Notes under the pieces: model-generated
Database searches by the model: none
The model's input: the letters and a program-made list of their open reading frames with translations, nothing else
Told to the model about the DNA's origin: nothing
Position numbers and translations under genes: made by a program
From: Paracamarosporium sp. OC-R06-R3
Lineage: Eukaryota; Ascomycota; Dothideomycetes; Pleosporales; Didymosphaeriaceae
Reading direction: 5' to 3'
NCBI GenBank assembly: GCA_019828545.1
Contig: JACVRA010000174.1
Span: 248,001-312,000 of the forward strand
DNA length: 64,000 nucleotides
Shown: piece after piece, positions 32,220 to 42,390 of the stretch
Position numbering within the stretch: position 1 is the first letter of the stretch
Layout of the letters: each line of letters opens with the position of its first letter

Positions 32220-35200
32220 CTTGAAGATGAGGGTGTTGAGATTGTGGTTGGATGGATGTTGGTGGATGGAGGGCTTGTTGCGGACTTGGATGGTACGGTA
32301 AGAGAGTGGTGGTAGGAGGGAAGAAGGCGGGTGGTGGGGAGGTATATATTGGGATTTGGTTGTTGAGAGGACGGTGAGTGGTGATGTGGTGAAGGTGAAC
32401 GCTTCGGTCTGTTCTGATAAGCATTTTTGACATTTTGGTGAGAGTGAGCGAGCGAGCAAGAGAGTAAATGAATGGATGAAGCGGATAAGGATGATAGCAA
32501 TATGAAGGACAGATGAGCACCAGTCGAGTGTGTTTTCCGTTGCGCACCTGGGGCAATAACAAAGTCTACAAATTCTGGAGGTAATTCAATTGAATCATGT
32601 ATCAGTAGTTTGGTCTTGCGAACCGCTTTCCGACGTTGTGGATGTGTAGTATGCATTAAATAGCTTTTCTAGCTTCCACTATCCAGGACAGGCCCGGCGT
32701 TTCTCAATTGCGTGTTGTTGATCCTAGCCCAACTCTGTCGGTCCTTTAAACGCTATCACTAGTATAATCTTGTGACCAGATGAAAAGGCCATCGTTATAC
32801 CCGGGAATGGATCAGACCACGTTGTGGATTCCGAATGTAGTGACTCCTATCGGAGTAGGTGAGGAACAAGGTGAGTTGAATCGAGGTCAGATGCTGGTGC
32901 AAGTTCGATAGATGCATAGCATGAAGGATGCGACACGGGTATTTATACATTATTTTGTATCACGTGTATGCGCATGACATCTACCTTGGTGGGTTACGGA
33001 AAGATACATTTGCATTTGAGGATATATCCGGGGTTAGCCATCGCCTATTGTGATGGTGTATGAGAGGGAGATCAATACCGGGTCCGACGCTGAGCTTACG
33101 AATTCAGGGATTGCTTACGGTATCTGAGAATTCAGCGTATGTGGTCTATACCCTTGCTGGTGTTGGTTACTCTTGCCTGTTGGAAAATGTCGTGTCCTAG
33201 CCAAGGTCGTTCGCATCATAATGTCATTGGTTTGAATTTTAATTTCGAAGGATCATTGAATCAGCGAACCAGCTCTTCGAATCCTTCTCATATCAATGTA
33301 TTTTGAAACCGGGCCATTACGATGCGTGGGGATTGAGGAACGTGGATACACGCCGTTATAGCGTGGGCGAGCTGAAAGATGGCCTCCTAGGGCTGAAAAA
33401 AGTGGGTCTGGATTCGATGCCTTCCTTAACGTCATCCCGTCTATCTTATTGTGTAAGCATCTATACTCGACGTTGGTACGTCCGTTCGCGTAAAAGATTG
33501 GATGTCTTTTTCGATCGCAACTATCACGAGTTATGCTGATAAGAGTTCAGCGCGTCAGAAATCGGCACAACGGACACCATCTTTGTCTGACACCAGCCGA
33601 GCCCTCTCATCATCACTCGAAAGGCTAATGTTCGGTGCTAGACTCTGCTGACAGACGTACTCCGTCTCTTCCAATGTACTGGCTCACGGCTTTCGGACCC
33701 TTGTCCACCTTATTTCACTAGGGGCCAAGTCCCATACGGCCACACCACGAATCGTAGCTTCACTCTCCTCGCACTGCCACACGGTTGCCTAACCCAGACC
33801 CTCTAACCTATACGATGGATGTAGTGACCGCTTCCGCTCGCTTCGTACGATCCTCGCGTGGTGCGGGAACCGTTCCATGCCGCCTGCCGCCGTAATCCGT
33901 AGTTGACGCGGCCAATGGCTGTGTTTCCTGGGCCTATACGCATACCCCAAGCCCCGGGGAGGAACACCCTAGCGACAGTATAGTTCCTTGCAATAACTAC
34001 TCTTCCAGTAAAAGGTTGGAATTACGCCTCCTTGTCTGACAAAGCCCCGAATCGTAAGTCGTAGACTCTTCGAGCCATGGCAGAGTTGCTCCATCACAAA
34101 TACTGCACGACATCTCCATCCTTCCTTATCTCTTATAAGCTACCTCCATCACATATTGTTTATTGTGCCCATTCATCACCAATACCTATTAATCGTACAA
34201 CACCGCCGTTTCACCTAGACTATCGATTGTCTACACCATACCCAGCCCTTCTCGTACACCCGACATCATCACACACATATGTGTCTCCGATTAGTCGAGA
34301 AATTCCCAGCCTGTGGCTGTACGTACCATACACACGCTGTAGACGCTTGTTCAAACTTTGGACGGCATCCAGTAACGGAGAAAATCGTTTACGTGGGCTT
34401 CGCATGCCAAAAGCACGGCGGCGCCAAGTGAACAACTACGATCTTTCGACGTTAAATATTCAAGACGAACCTAGAGGACAATTCATGTGGCTCGGACGCA
34501 ACTTTAATATCCTAATCTGAGTTTCGCTAGGGTCGGTTGCAAGCGCGGCAATCCAGATTCTAGGATCGTCCAACCGAACAGCCATCCAGTGAGCATCTAT
34601 GAAGGGTTTCCGGCGTAACCCTTTTTCTGATGGCAACTAGAGAAGGTCTACACATGACGTTAGGCGAAGTCACTGGTACGTGTTTAAGCACAGGCTCCGT
34701 GGAAAGAGGACTTGAGGTGTGGTAAGTCATAAATTACTCCAGTACGCATATGATCGCCATAGCGCGTGCGCTTCCGGCACTGTTCCCCACAGAGAGTTGA
34801 CAGCTTCGTGACAGGCATCTTGTGTTTCGCATCGTCCGTTCGGCATCCAGCAGCAAGCTTTCATGTTACGAATGGGATTCGCTTGCGGTCCATTGGTATG
34901 CCTCGTAGGACAGGGCTCCCGTGCCTTGGGTATGTCCATGCGTTAGTATTATGCAGATCATCCTGGCCAGGTGTCACTGACCAATATCCAGGACTTGTAG
35001 AAATTCCTTTGTGATGTCCGTCACGTCTCGACTGGCATTCGCTGATACATATTAACTTATTTATCCGATGTTTCGCTGCAAGTGACGATCTTAGTCCCAG
35101 TGCGGCGAATGTTTGGTCCCAAACCTAGATCCTAGTCGCACCACCGCCCCGATTTAATGCAGACTAGGCAGCGGCAGTACCACTCGACAAAACGGCAGGA

Positions 35201-35520
35201 AAACGTCATTGGGATGGATCTTACGAACCAACAAGCGTCATGCGACTGCACATCTGCGAAGCTCCTCTCCGGTTTCGACCACCGTGCCTGGCTAATAGAA
35301 CCACTTTTAGGTCATCGCAGGAACAATCGAGCCGCAGAAACTGGGGACACAGCATTGGCATCGTACGCCCAGAAACACTATATAGGACGACCTGCCCTTC
35401 GGTGTGAGCCATCGCACCCTTGCTTCATCAGCAACTATCCTCGCATAATACACCTTCTTGTCGAGATTCCCAGATCGGAATTATACCCCAACCTCTTCGA
35501 TTCACTATCCAGACCTCATC
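32220..35520. other. 3.3-kb gene-poor region
   Basis: No family is recognised in any frame. The longest ATG-started frame (34077-34520, 147 residues) has no domain, no signal peptide and unusual composition. Locally AT-rich patches (32930-33050, 33200-33300) suggest accessory or decayed DNA. The promoter of the secreted protein at 35521 must lie at the right end. Confidence 0.5.
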
Positions 35521-36093
35521 ATGCACTTCACATCCGTCTGTACGACTCTTCTAGCTGCCGCACACCTGGCCGGCGGAACCCCCGTTCAGTCCGAGGGCGG
35601 TATCCTTACCACGAGACAAAGCTTCCAGTGGGGAAATCCTACCTGTGTTCAAGGCCTGATCACACCATTCAACAAGACAGATCTTGAAAACATGCGGTCG
35701 TGGTTCATACAGCAAACCCCAGACACCAATGACTTCATCGGGGCTGGTGGCTGGTACACGTGGGAGCTGAACAGCGTGAGGGTGAGTTCACACAATGCAT
35801 GGAGATTGGTAGGAACCATTGCTGACCAGGATTCAACCATTAGCTTTGCATCTTCAACACAAATCCCAACGGGACGAAGGACGTGAATGTCAACCATAAG
35901 TCGCATGCGACATGTCTGGAGCAGGTTCGCGACACTTGCTGCTCGCCGACCAGCGATCAATGGTAAGTTCGGACCGAAGGCGTATGTGCGTGTTGACTGA
36001 TGATGTCGTAGTCGGGCGGGCCGGACGCCAGAATATAGCGTTGAGGGTGCGGAGCTTGCTTGCCGTGCCACCCATGTGTCAACCAACTGCTAG
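35521..36093 (+). CDS. Small secreted cysteine-rich protein, effector-like
   Basis: Exons are 35521-35781, 35844-35962 and 36012-36093; 153 residues. Introns of 62 and 49 nt (GTGAGT..TTAG and GTAAGT..GTAG) restore one frame to a TAG. A signal peptide is evident (MHFTSVCTTLLAAAHLAGG), with a short propeptide ending near LTTRQ. The mature part has eight cysteines, including a CC pair in DTCCSP, enough for four disulfides, and two N-glycosylation sequons (NKT, NGT). No domain is recognised. Size, Cys number and an isolated place in a gene-poor region are the usual marks of a candidate effector or antimicrobial protein; the function is unknown. Confidence 0.7.
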
Positions 36094-36551
36094 TCTCATT
36101 GTGGTATGAGAAAGAGACGCTGCATGGACAAAGAGAGGGAGCCGGCAGGATATGATGATAATAAAGGTGTAGCTCAATGCTGGATGCACCATGCTAATGA
36201 TTGTAACGACGATTATGTACGGCTTAACGGAATATCATGTACCATAGAAACAAAAGAAAGCAAATTCATTTGAGTGCCGTTTTCAGTATTGTCGAGTCTC
36301 TGTCCGTGACGCCAGCATTGTTTTTGCATGTCGACACGCTGCGAGACCGGTGTGTTCATCGAAAATGCGTTGTACTGTGGCTCGCCCGCTATTGTGAGCC
36401 GGAGGTGGGCCATTGGTGGCTTGGCGCACCTGCACCGCAACAAAATTGTTCCTTCCCGTTCTAGCGCGCTAAGAAAATATTCGATTCTCCATCGCGACTG
36501 CACGCAAGAGCTACCGACCATTGTGCTAACGACGACTCTCCCACGACAAAA
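36094..36551. other. Intergenic region upstream of CBF5
   Basis: This 458-bp stretch contains the 3' flank of the secreted protein gene and the CBF5 promoter. No further gene is seen. Confidence 0.45.
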
Positions 36552-38229
36552 ATGGCGCTCGTTACCTCTGGTTCCGCGTCTGACTACACAATCAAGCCAG
36601 AAGCCGCTGCTGCTCCCATTGACACCAGCGACTGGCCGCTGCTGCTTAAAAACTACAGCGACTGTATGCAGCTTCTGCCTAGCTTCAATCAGCGTGGCTA
36701 ACCATGCGCAGTGCTTGTCCGAACCGCACACTTTACTCCAATCCCTGCAGGATGCTCGCCCCATGCTCGCGACCTGAAGCAATATGTTAGCTCCGGTGTT
36801 ATCAACCTTGACAAGCCCTCGAACCCCTCCAGCCACGAAGTCGTAGCTTGGATCAAGCGCATATTGAGGTATTTTGGTCAACAACGTGACGATAGGTCAG
36901 GACTGACAATTAGGCAGGGTGGAGAAGACTGGTCACAGCGGTACTCTTGACCCCAAGGTCACTGGCTGCCTCATCGTCTGCATCGATCGCGCCACCCGCC
37001 TGGTCAAGTCTCAGCAAGGCGCCGGAAAGGAGTATGTCTGCGTTATCCGCCTGCACGACAAGCTACCCGGTGGCGAGGCTCAATTTGCTCGCGCTTTGGA
37101 GACACTCACCGGTGCCCTGTTCCAGCGACCGCCGCTTATCTCCGCCGTCAAGCGCCAGCTCCGTATCCGAACCATCCATGAGAGCAAATTGTACGAGTTC
37201 GATAACGAGAGGCAGCTTGGTGTTTTCTGGGTGAGCTGCGAGGCTGGAACTTACATCCGAACGCTATGTGTGCACTTGGGTCTGCTTTTGGGTGTGGGCG
37301 CGCACATGCAGGAGCTGCGCCGTGTGAGGAGTGGAGCTATGGACGAGTCCAAGGACATGGTTACGCTGCACGACGTTATGGACGCCCAGTGGATGCAGGA
37401 CAACAACCGCGACGAGGAATATCTGCGCTACGTTATCTCGCCACTGGAGACCTTGTTGACCAGCTACAAGCGCATTGTTGTGAAGGACAGCTCAGTCAAC
37501 GCAATTTGCTACGGTGCCAAACTCATGATCCCTGGTCTACTTCGATTTGGTATGTCGATCCTATCAACTGTTTAAGTTTTACTCACAAAACAATCAGAGA
37601 AGGGCATTGAGCTCCACGAGGAGGTTGTCCTTATGACTACGAAGGGTGAGGCTATCGCGCTTGCTTATGCGCAGATGTCCGCTGTTGAGATGTCGTCCTG
37701 CGATCACGGTGTTGTTGCGCGTATCAAGCGTGTCATCATGGAGCGTGACCTTTACCCGCGACGATGGGGCTTGGGTCCAGTTGCGACTGAGAAGAAGAAG
37801 ATGAAGGAGAACGGTACTCTCGACGTAAGTTGAAACGTTAATATTTCCATCGAGGCAGTGGTTAATCAGTTACAGAAATTCGGCCGCACCAACGAGAAGA
37901 CTCCCGCCCAGTGGACCTCTAGCTACAAGGATTACGAGCAGAATAATCAATCTGCCGATGTTACCATGGCCGAGACCACGGCCACAGAGGACGTCCTTGC
38001 GGCCCCTCCGGTCCCACCCACGGGCCTTGATGCCGATGAAGAGGCTGAGGCTACTGCCGAGGTAGCCAAGACTAAGAAGCGCAAGAGCCGTGATGATGAT
38101 GAGGCTCCCGAGGACAAGGCCGCGCGTAAGGCGGCGAAGAAGGCGAAAAAGGAGGAGAAGGAGCGCAAGAAGGCTGAGAAGGCTAAGAGGAAGTCTAAGG
38201 GTGGTGACGACTCTGATGATTCCGATTAA
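36552..38229 (+). CDS. CBF5: Cbf5/dyskerin H/ACA pseudouridine synthase
   Basis: Exons are 36552-36663, 36712-36868, 36918-37549, 37598-37824 and 37876-38229; 493 residues; four introns of 48-51 nt. The order is a dyskerin-like N-terminus ([19 protein letters not shown]), the TruB core with [25 protein letters not shown] and the catalytic [14 protein letters not shown] (Asp of the TLD motif), [28 protein letters not shown], and a PUA domain ending near [17 protein letters not shown]. The Lys/Glu-rich KKE/KKAEK tail is typical. It is the catalytic subunit of H/ACA snoRNPs, guiding rRNA and snRNA pseudouridylation in the nucleolus. An alternative acceptor at 37869 would add two in-frame residues. 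Confidence 0.96.
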
Positions 38230-38880
38230 AACGTTTGGATATCCTGGAGTCCGATCTGTTTGGCATACAAAAACTGCGAGACCGAATTGGCGATTGTAGG
38301 CCTACAATCAGAGCAAAAGTTTGCTAACCTAGGCACTACCTAATCTGGGGTCACGCTGGGTCTTAAACTTTTGGCATGAGCTGTAATGTGCCTCTGCAAC
38401 AACATGTAAAACTTGTCAGGATACCTCGACTTTTCACTGCTTTGTAGCATACGACAGCGTGTCGATATTGGCGTTATGGGTAACCTGGTGGAGTTCGGAG
38501 CATTCCGGTTCGTTGGGCAGCAGGGGTGTTGACAGGTTGTTGGAGAACGACAGAAGGAATTACCGAGCGAAGCTTGATGTAGATTCTCGGACGTGGAACT
38601 CGTAGGTTCAACGCCATCAATACTAGCATTTGTTGAGAGTTTTGTTCAATTTGCGCGTATGAATCGAGGTACGTGCTCGTGACTGAAGCTTCTCGAAGCT
38701 TCTCCCAGGTGCGGGCTAGCTCTGACGTCTTTGCGGAAAAGCGCACTGACCGCCCAATCGGTGGGGAGATCCTCAATGCAGGTAATAAAGCACACCGCAA
38801 TCTTCTGCACCACTCTAGACGACGCTTTCAGACACGAACACGACACACATCACTCGACCCTTAGCTGCACGTAAATCACA
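38230..38880. other. Intergenic region between CBF5 and the HSP40 gene
   Basis: It holds the 3' flank of CBF5 and the promoter of the SIS1-type chaperone, including a perfect heat-shock element at 38685-38702. No coding sequence is supported. Confidence 0.5.
38685..38702. promoter_or_regulatory. Heat-shock element
   Basis: The sequence GAAGCTTCTCGAAGCTTC is four perfect alternating units, GAA-nn-TTC-nn-GAA-nn-TTC, the binding site of heat-shock factor Hsf1. It ends 178 bp before the ATG of the SIS1-type HSP40 gene, a class of gene that is a known Hsf1 target. Confidence 0.8.
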
Positions 38881-40222
38881 ATGGTCAAAGAGACTAAGCT
38901 CTACGATTCATTAGGTAAGTCTGCCCGCGCGCAGCCCCTCCTTCGTTCTTTGCAGCTCCTCAGCCTTCCTCTGCTGCAGCTAGCAAACTGCATGGGTAGC
39001 TTGCTAACACGTACTTGTAGGCATACAGTCCTCCGCGACGCAAGACGAAATTAAGAAAGCATACCGCAAAGCAGCACTGAAATGGCACCCCGACAAGAAC
39101 AAGGACAACCCGTCTGCTGCCGAGAAGTTCAAAGGTAAGATACAACCACACCCTCTTATCTTTCATGTACACATGAGCTAATGGGTTCACAGAGGTCTCA
39201 CAGGCCTACGAAATTCTATCCGACCCCGAGAAGCGCAAAACATATGACCAGTATGGCCTCGAATTTCTGCTGCGGGGCGGGGCTCCTCCACCAGAGGGCG
39301 GTGCTGGCTTCGAAGGTGGCAACCCGTTTGAAGCTGGCGGTGGATTCCCCTTCACAAGCCAGGGCGGTATGCCCGGCGGTACCCGGACGTTCCACTTCAA
39401 CACTGGTGGAGGTGGTGGTGCTGGAGGCTTCCATTTCTCGAACGCCGAAAACATATTCGCCGAGTTCATGCGCGGACAAGGAGGTGGCATGTTTGGTGGC
39501 GATGATGATGACGGGTTTGGCGGATTTGGCATGGGAGGCATGCCGGGAGGACTCGGTGGCATGGGTGGCGGCTCAAAGAGGAGGGGACCTGGTGGGTCGA
39601 GATTTGAGGGTGGCAGGAGAGCGCCGGCGCCGGAAGTCACAGTCGTGGAAAAGCCTTTGCCGGTATCGCTCGAGGAGCTGTTCAATGGCACGACAAAGAA
39701 GATGAAGATCAAGCGTAAGACGTACGATCAGGCGACTGGCAAGCAGAGCACGCAAGATCGGATTTTGGAAGTGCCCATCAAGAAGGGCTTGAAGGCTGGC
39801 AGCAAAATCAAATTCTCGGACGTGGGCGACCAGGTCGAGGGCGGCACACAGGATCTACACTTTATCGTCTCAGAGGTAAGTCAAGTCAATCCGAAGCTTC
39901 ACGACGGTTCACGCTAACATGTCTCTAGAAAGCACATCCGCTCTTCACCCGCGAAGGCGACGACATCAAGCACATCATCGAGCTCGACCTCAAAGAAGCC
40001 TTAACAGGCTGGTCACGAACCGTTCAAACCATCGACGGAAAGCAAGTCCCAGTCCGCAGCGGCGGCCCCACAGGTCCCGAATTCGTAGAGCGATTCCCCA
40101 GCCTCGGCATGCCCAAGAGCAAGAAACCGACTGAGCGCGGCGACTTTGTCGTCGGCGTGAGGATCAAATTCCCAAGGTCGCTCACAGCACAACAAAAAGA
40201 GCAACTAAAGCAAATCCTATGA
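38881..40222 (+). CDS. SIS1: SIS1/Psi1-type class B HSP40 chaperone
   Basis: Exons are 38881-38914, 39021-39134, 39193-39875 and 39929-40222; 374 residues. The J domain opens with [11 protein letters not shown] and has [14 protein letters not shown] with the HPD triad that activates Hsp70. A Gly/Phe-rich and then Gly/Met-rich region follows (residues about 75-200). There is no CxxCxGxG zinc finger, which makes it class B. Two C-terminal beta domains include [35 protein letters not shown] and [26 protein letters not shown]. It acts with cytosolic Hsp70 in folding, translation initiation and prion handling. Confidence 0.94.
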
Positions 40223-42390
40223 GCGAAGCGACCGTACCCACTAAACCAGCCACACGACTACATGCGAACCATCAGCATGACAACGAACGCTTTTCGGTAC
40301 GGCGCCCCGGTATTCCGCATGCCCTTTTCACGATACCGTTTTCTCATTTAAATTTCTGCCACTTAAGCTAGGCGCTCGGGTTAAGCGGAGGGCGTTTGTC
40401 TGGGAGGAACACTTTTTTTTCCTGCGCGGAGGCTTATTTTGCATTCTTTGCACATGGTTTTATTTTTTCTTTTCTTATTCTCTGGAAGTTTATACGTTTT
40501 GGTGAGCAAGGGGAAGCGCGGGGACGCCGGAGATGGATGCATGGATGGATGACTGAATGCGAATACGAAGCGATGCTTGTGAAGGCTATCTAGCTTATAC
40601 GACTTATGACTAGGTGCGAGTAATCGTGGTTGGGTACGAAAAAGTACCTAGCTATTTTGATAAGTTTTTGGTGGTGATGTGTGTGATGTGGTGTTAGAAG
40701 CTTGGTGAGTGTTTGGGATGGACAATTTGAAGGTATGGGCAGTTTGGCTAAGGTAGATGTGTAGGATAGCATTTGTATTATCATAGACTTTGCTACTCTG
40801 ACAGATAGTTTCATGGTTGTGCCGTGTGTTTTCCATCTTCGCTAGGGTTCCTAGTTCCCGCTGCATGTTCTGGATAGGAACCAAACAGCACATATACGCG
40901 TGGAACCTATTTCGACTCTCATCTTCAAAAGCGATATTTAAGTATCTACGCTAAATGCTATACTAATTCATCCAAAGCCTAGTCCTTTCCATTGTTTGTT
41001 TTGGTGTATGAATAAGATACGCCAAGGTGAATCTTTTGCTCGGTGTGAATTTTGGCGGGCTGATTGGCGGTGGTGTTTGTTGAGCTTAAGCGGCGTTCAC
41101 TAGGATCAAGTGAGGTTACTGACAACAGCTGCGATTCAATATGAAGCAGAAGGACAGCCCTGTTCAATGACTCGAGTAGTTGTCTATTGTTTTGGTGCGT
41201 GGTGTAATTCAGAGTTTGTGTGATCTTTCAGCAGTGATTGGATGAAGGTCCAGCATTCCAGTACTTGTTATGATATCGAGAGGTTATCTGATTTACCATT
41301 ATGAGAGATTGAAGCGATTCGGTGACAAGCATTGGATCCATTGCTAGGATTATATCGATCCAAGTCTCCCGTGCATCTAATTCAAATGGTTGCGATGGAC
41401 CGAAAGCAGGCATCTTAGCTTCAGCCACCGTTCCATCTACGCATAGATAGAATCTAGATCACGTCACAGTGTCGCCAAATGCCAATACACGGTCAGTATC
41501 ATGTCGTCATTCTTGCCCCAGCAGCTTTGTAAAACAAACGGATGGCTAGAGCGAAAAATATGTTGTGTACTAGGTCTCGCCCACAGCTACAACACCGCCT
41601 GTGAATCGCTCACCAGAAGGCCGGGCGCGGCCACTGAAGAATAAGGTTATGGACTGTGGCACTTTGTTTTTGTAGATCGCTTGTGGTTGTATGTAACGCC
41701 AAATGACATTTCTGCTGGATAAGACGTTGCTAGTGGTCGACGAGCGGCGCTAGCATATGATAGTGGGACAGCTCTCGAAGTCTCCAAGTGGGGAAGAATG
41801 GCGGATGTCGGGCACATCTAGCTGAGTGATAGTACATAGGGCTTACTCACGGGCATGTCAGGAAGCTCTCGTGTTGTTACTTGTCATTGGCGTTACAACA
41901 TATCGACGCCCCAGGTGGTGGAAGAAGCGTCTATGCGCGCTTACCCTCGTTCACGGTCGTAAGTTTTAGGGCAAGGGCGTTGCATACACGGAGTTTATAA
42001 GTGCCTTGGAAGTTATAGCCGGAGACGAATCTTACGTTTACGCTTATTACTTACTTGCATAATATATGTCGCGATTATAGGCAAGCGATGCCTCCCTAGC
42101 TACTTACCTCGCGGGATCGTAATCTGTCAGCCCTGCCTCAGCCTCGCCACGGCATACCAGTAGGCTGCAGCCCCCGCTCTCAATGTTCGAGTGACAGCCT
42201 GCCCTGGGCACCGCCCTCCTACACTACAGCTTGTCGCCGTTTCTCCTTACTCAGTCAATCACTTCTTGCTTCCACTTGCACTCACGGAACTCGATAGTTC
42301 GAATACTCGATATCACCGAACCGCTGTGCCTTCCTAGAGGCTGTGAGATCTCCTTTCATCGCTCGCGCATGTAGACATACCCACGAAGCT
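40223..42390. other. 2.2-kb region at the core/accessory border
   Basis: No gene is supported. It carries the HSP40 3' flank on the left and the NLR promoter on the right. Here the window changes from conserved housekeeping genes to HET/NLR-type genes. Confidence 0.5.

Noticed and set aside
33240..33300. tRNA-like TTCGAATCC box
   Set aside because: No matching A box or cloverleaf could be folded around it.
34077..34520. 147-residue ATG-started frame
   Set aside because: No domain, signal peptide or splice support, and atypical composition. Probably chance.
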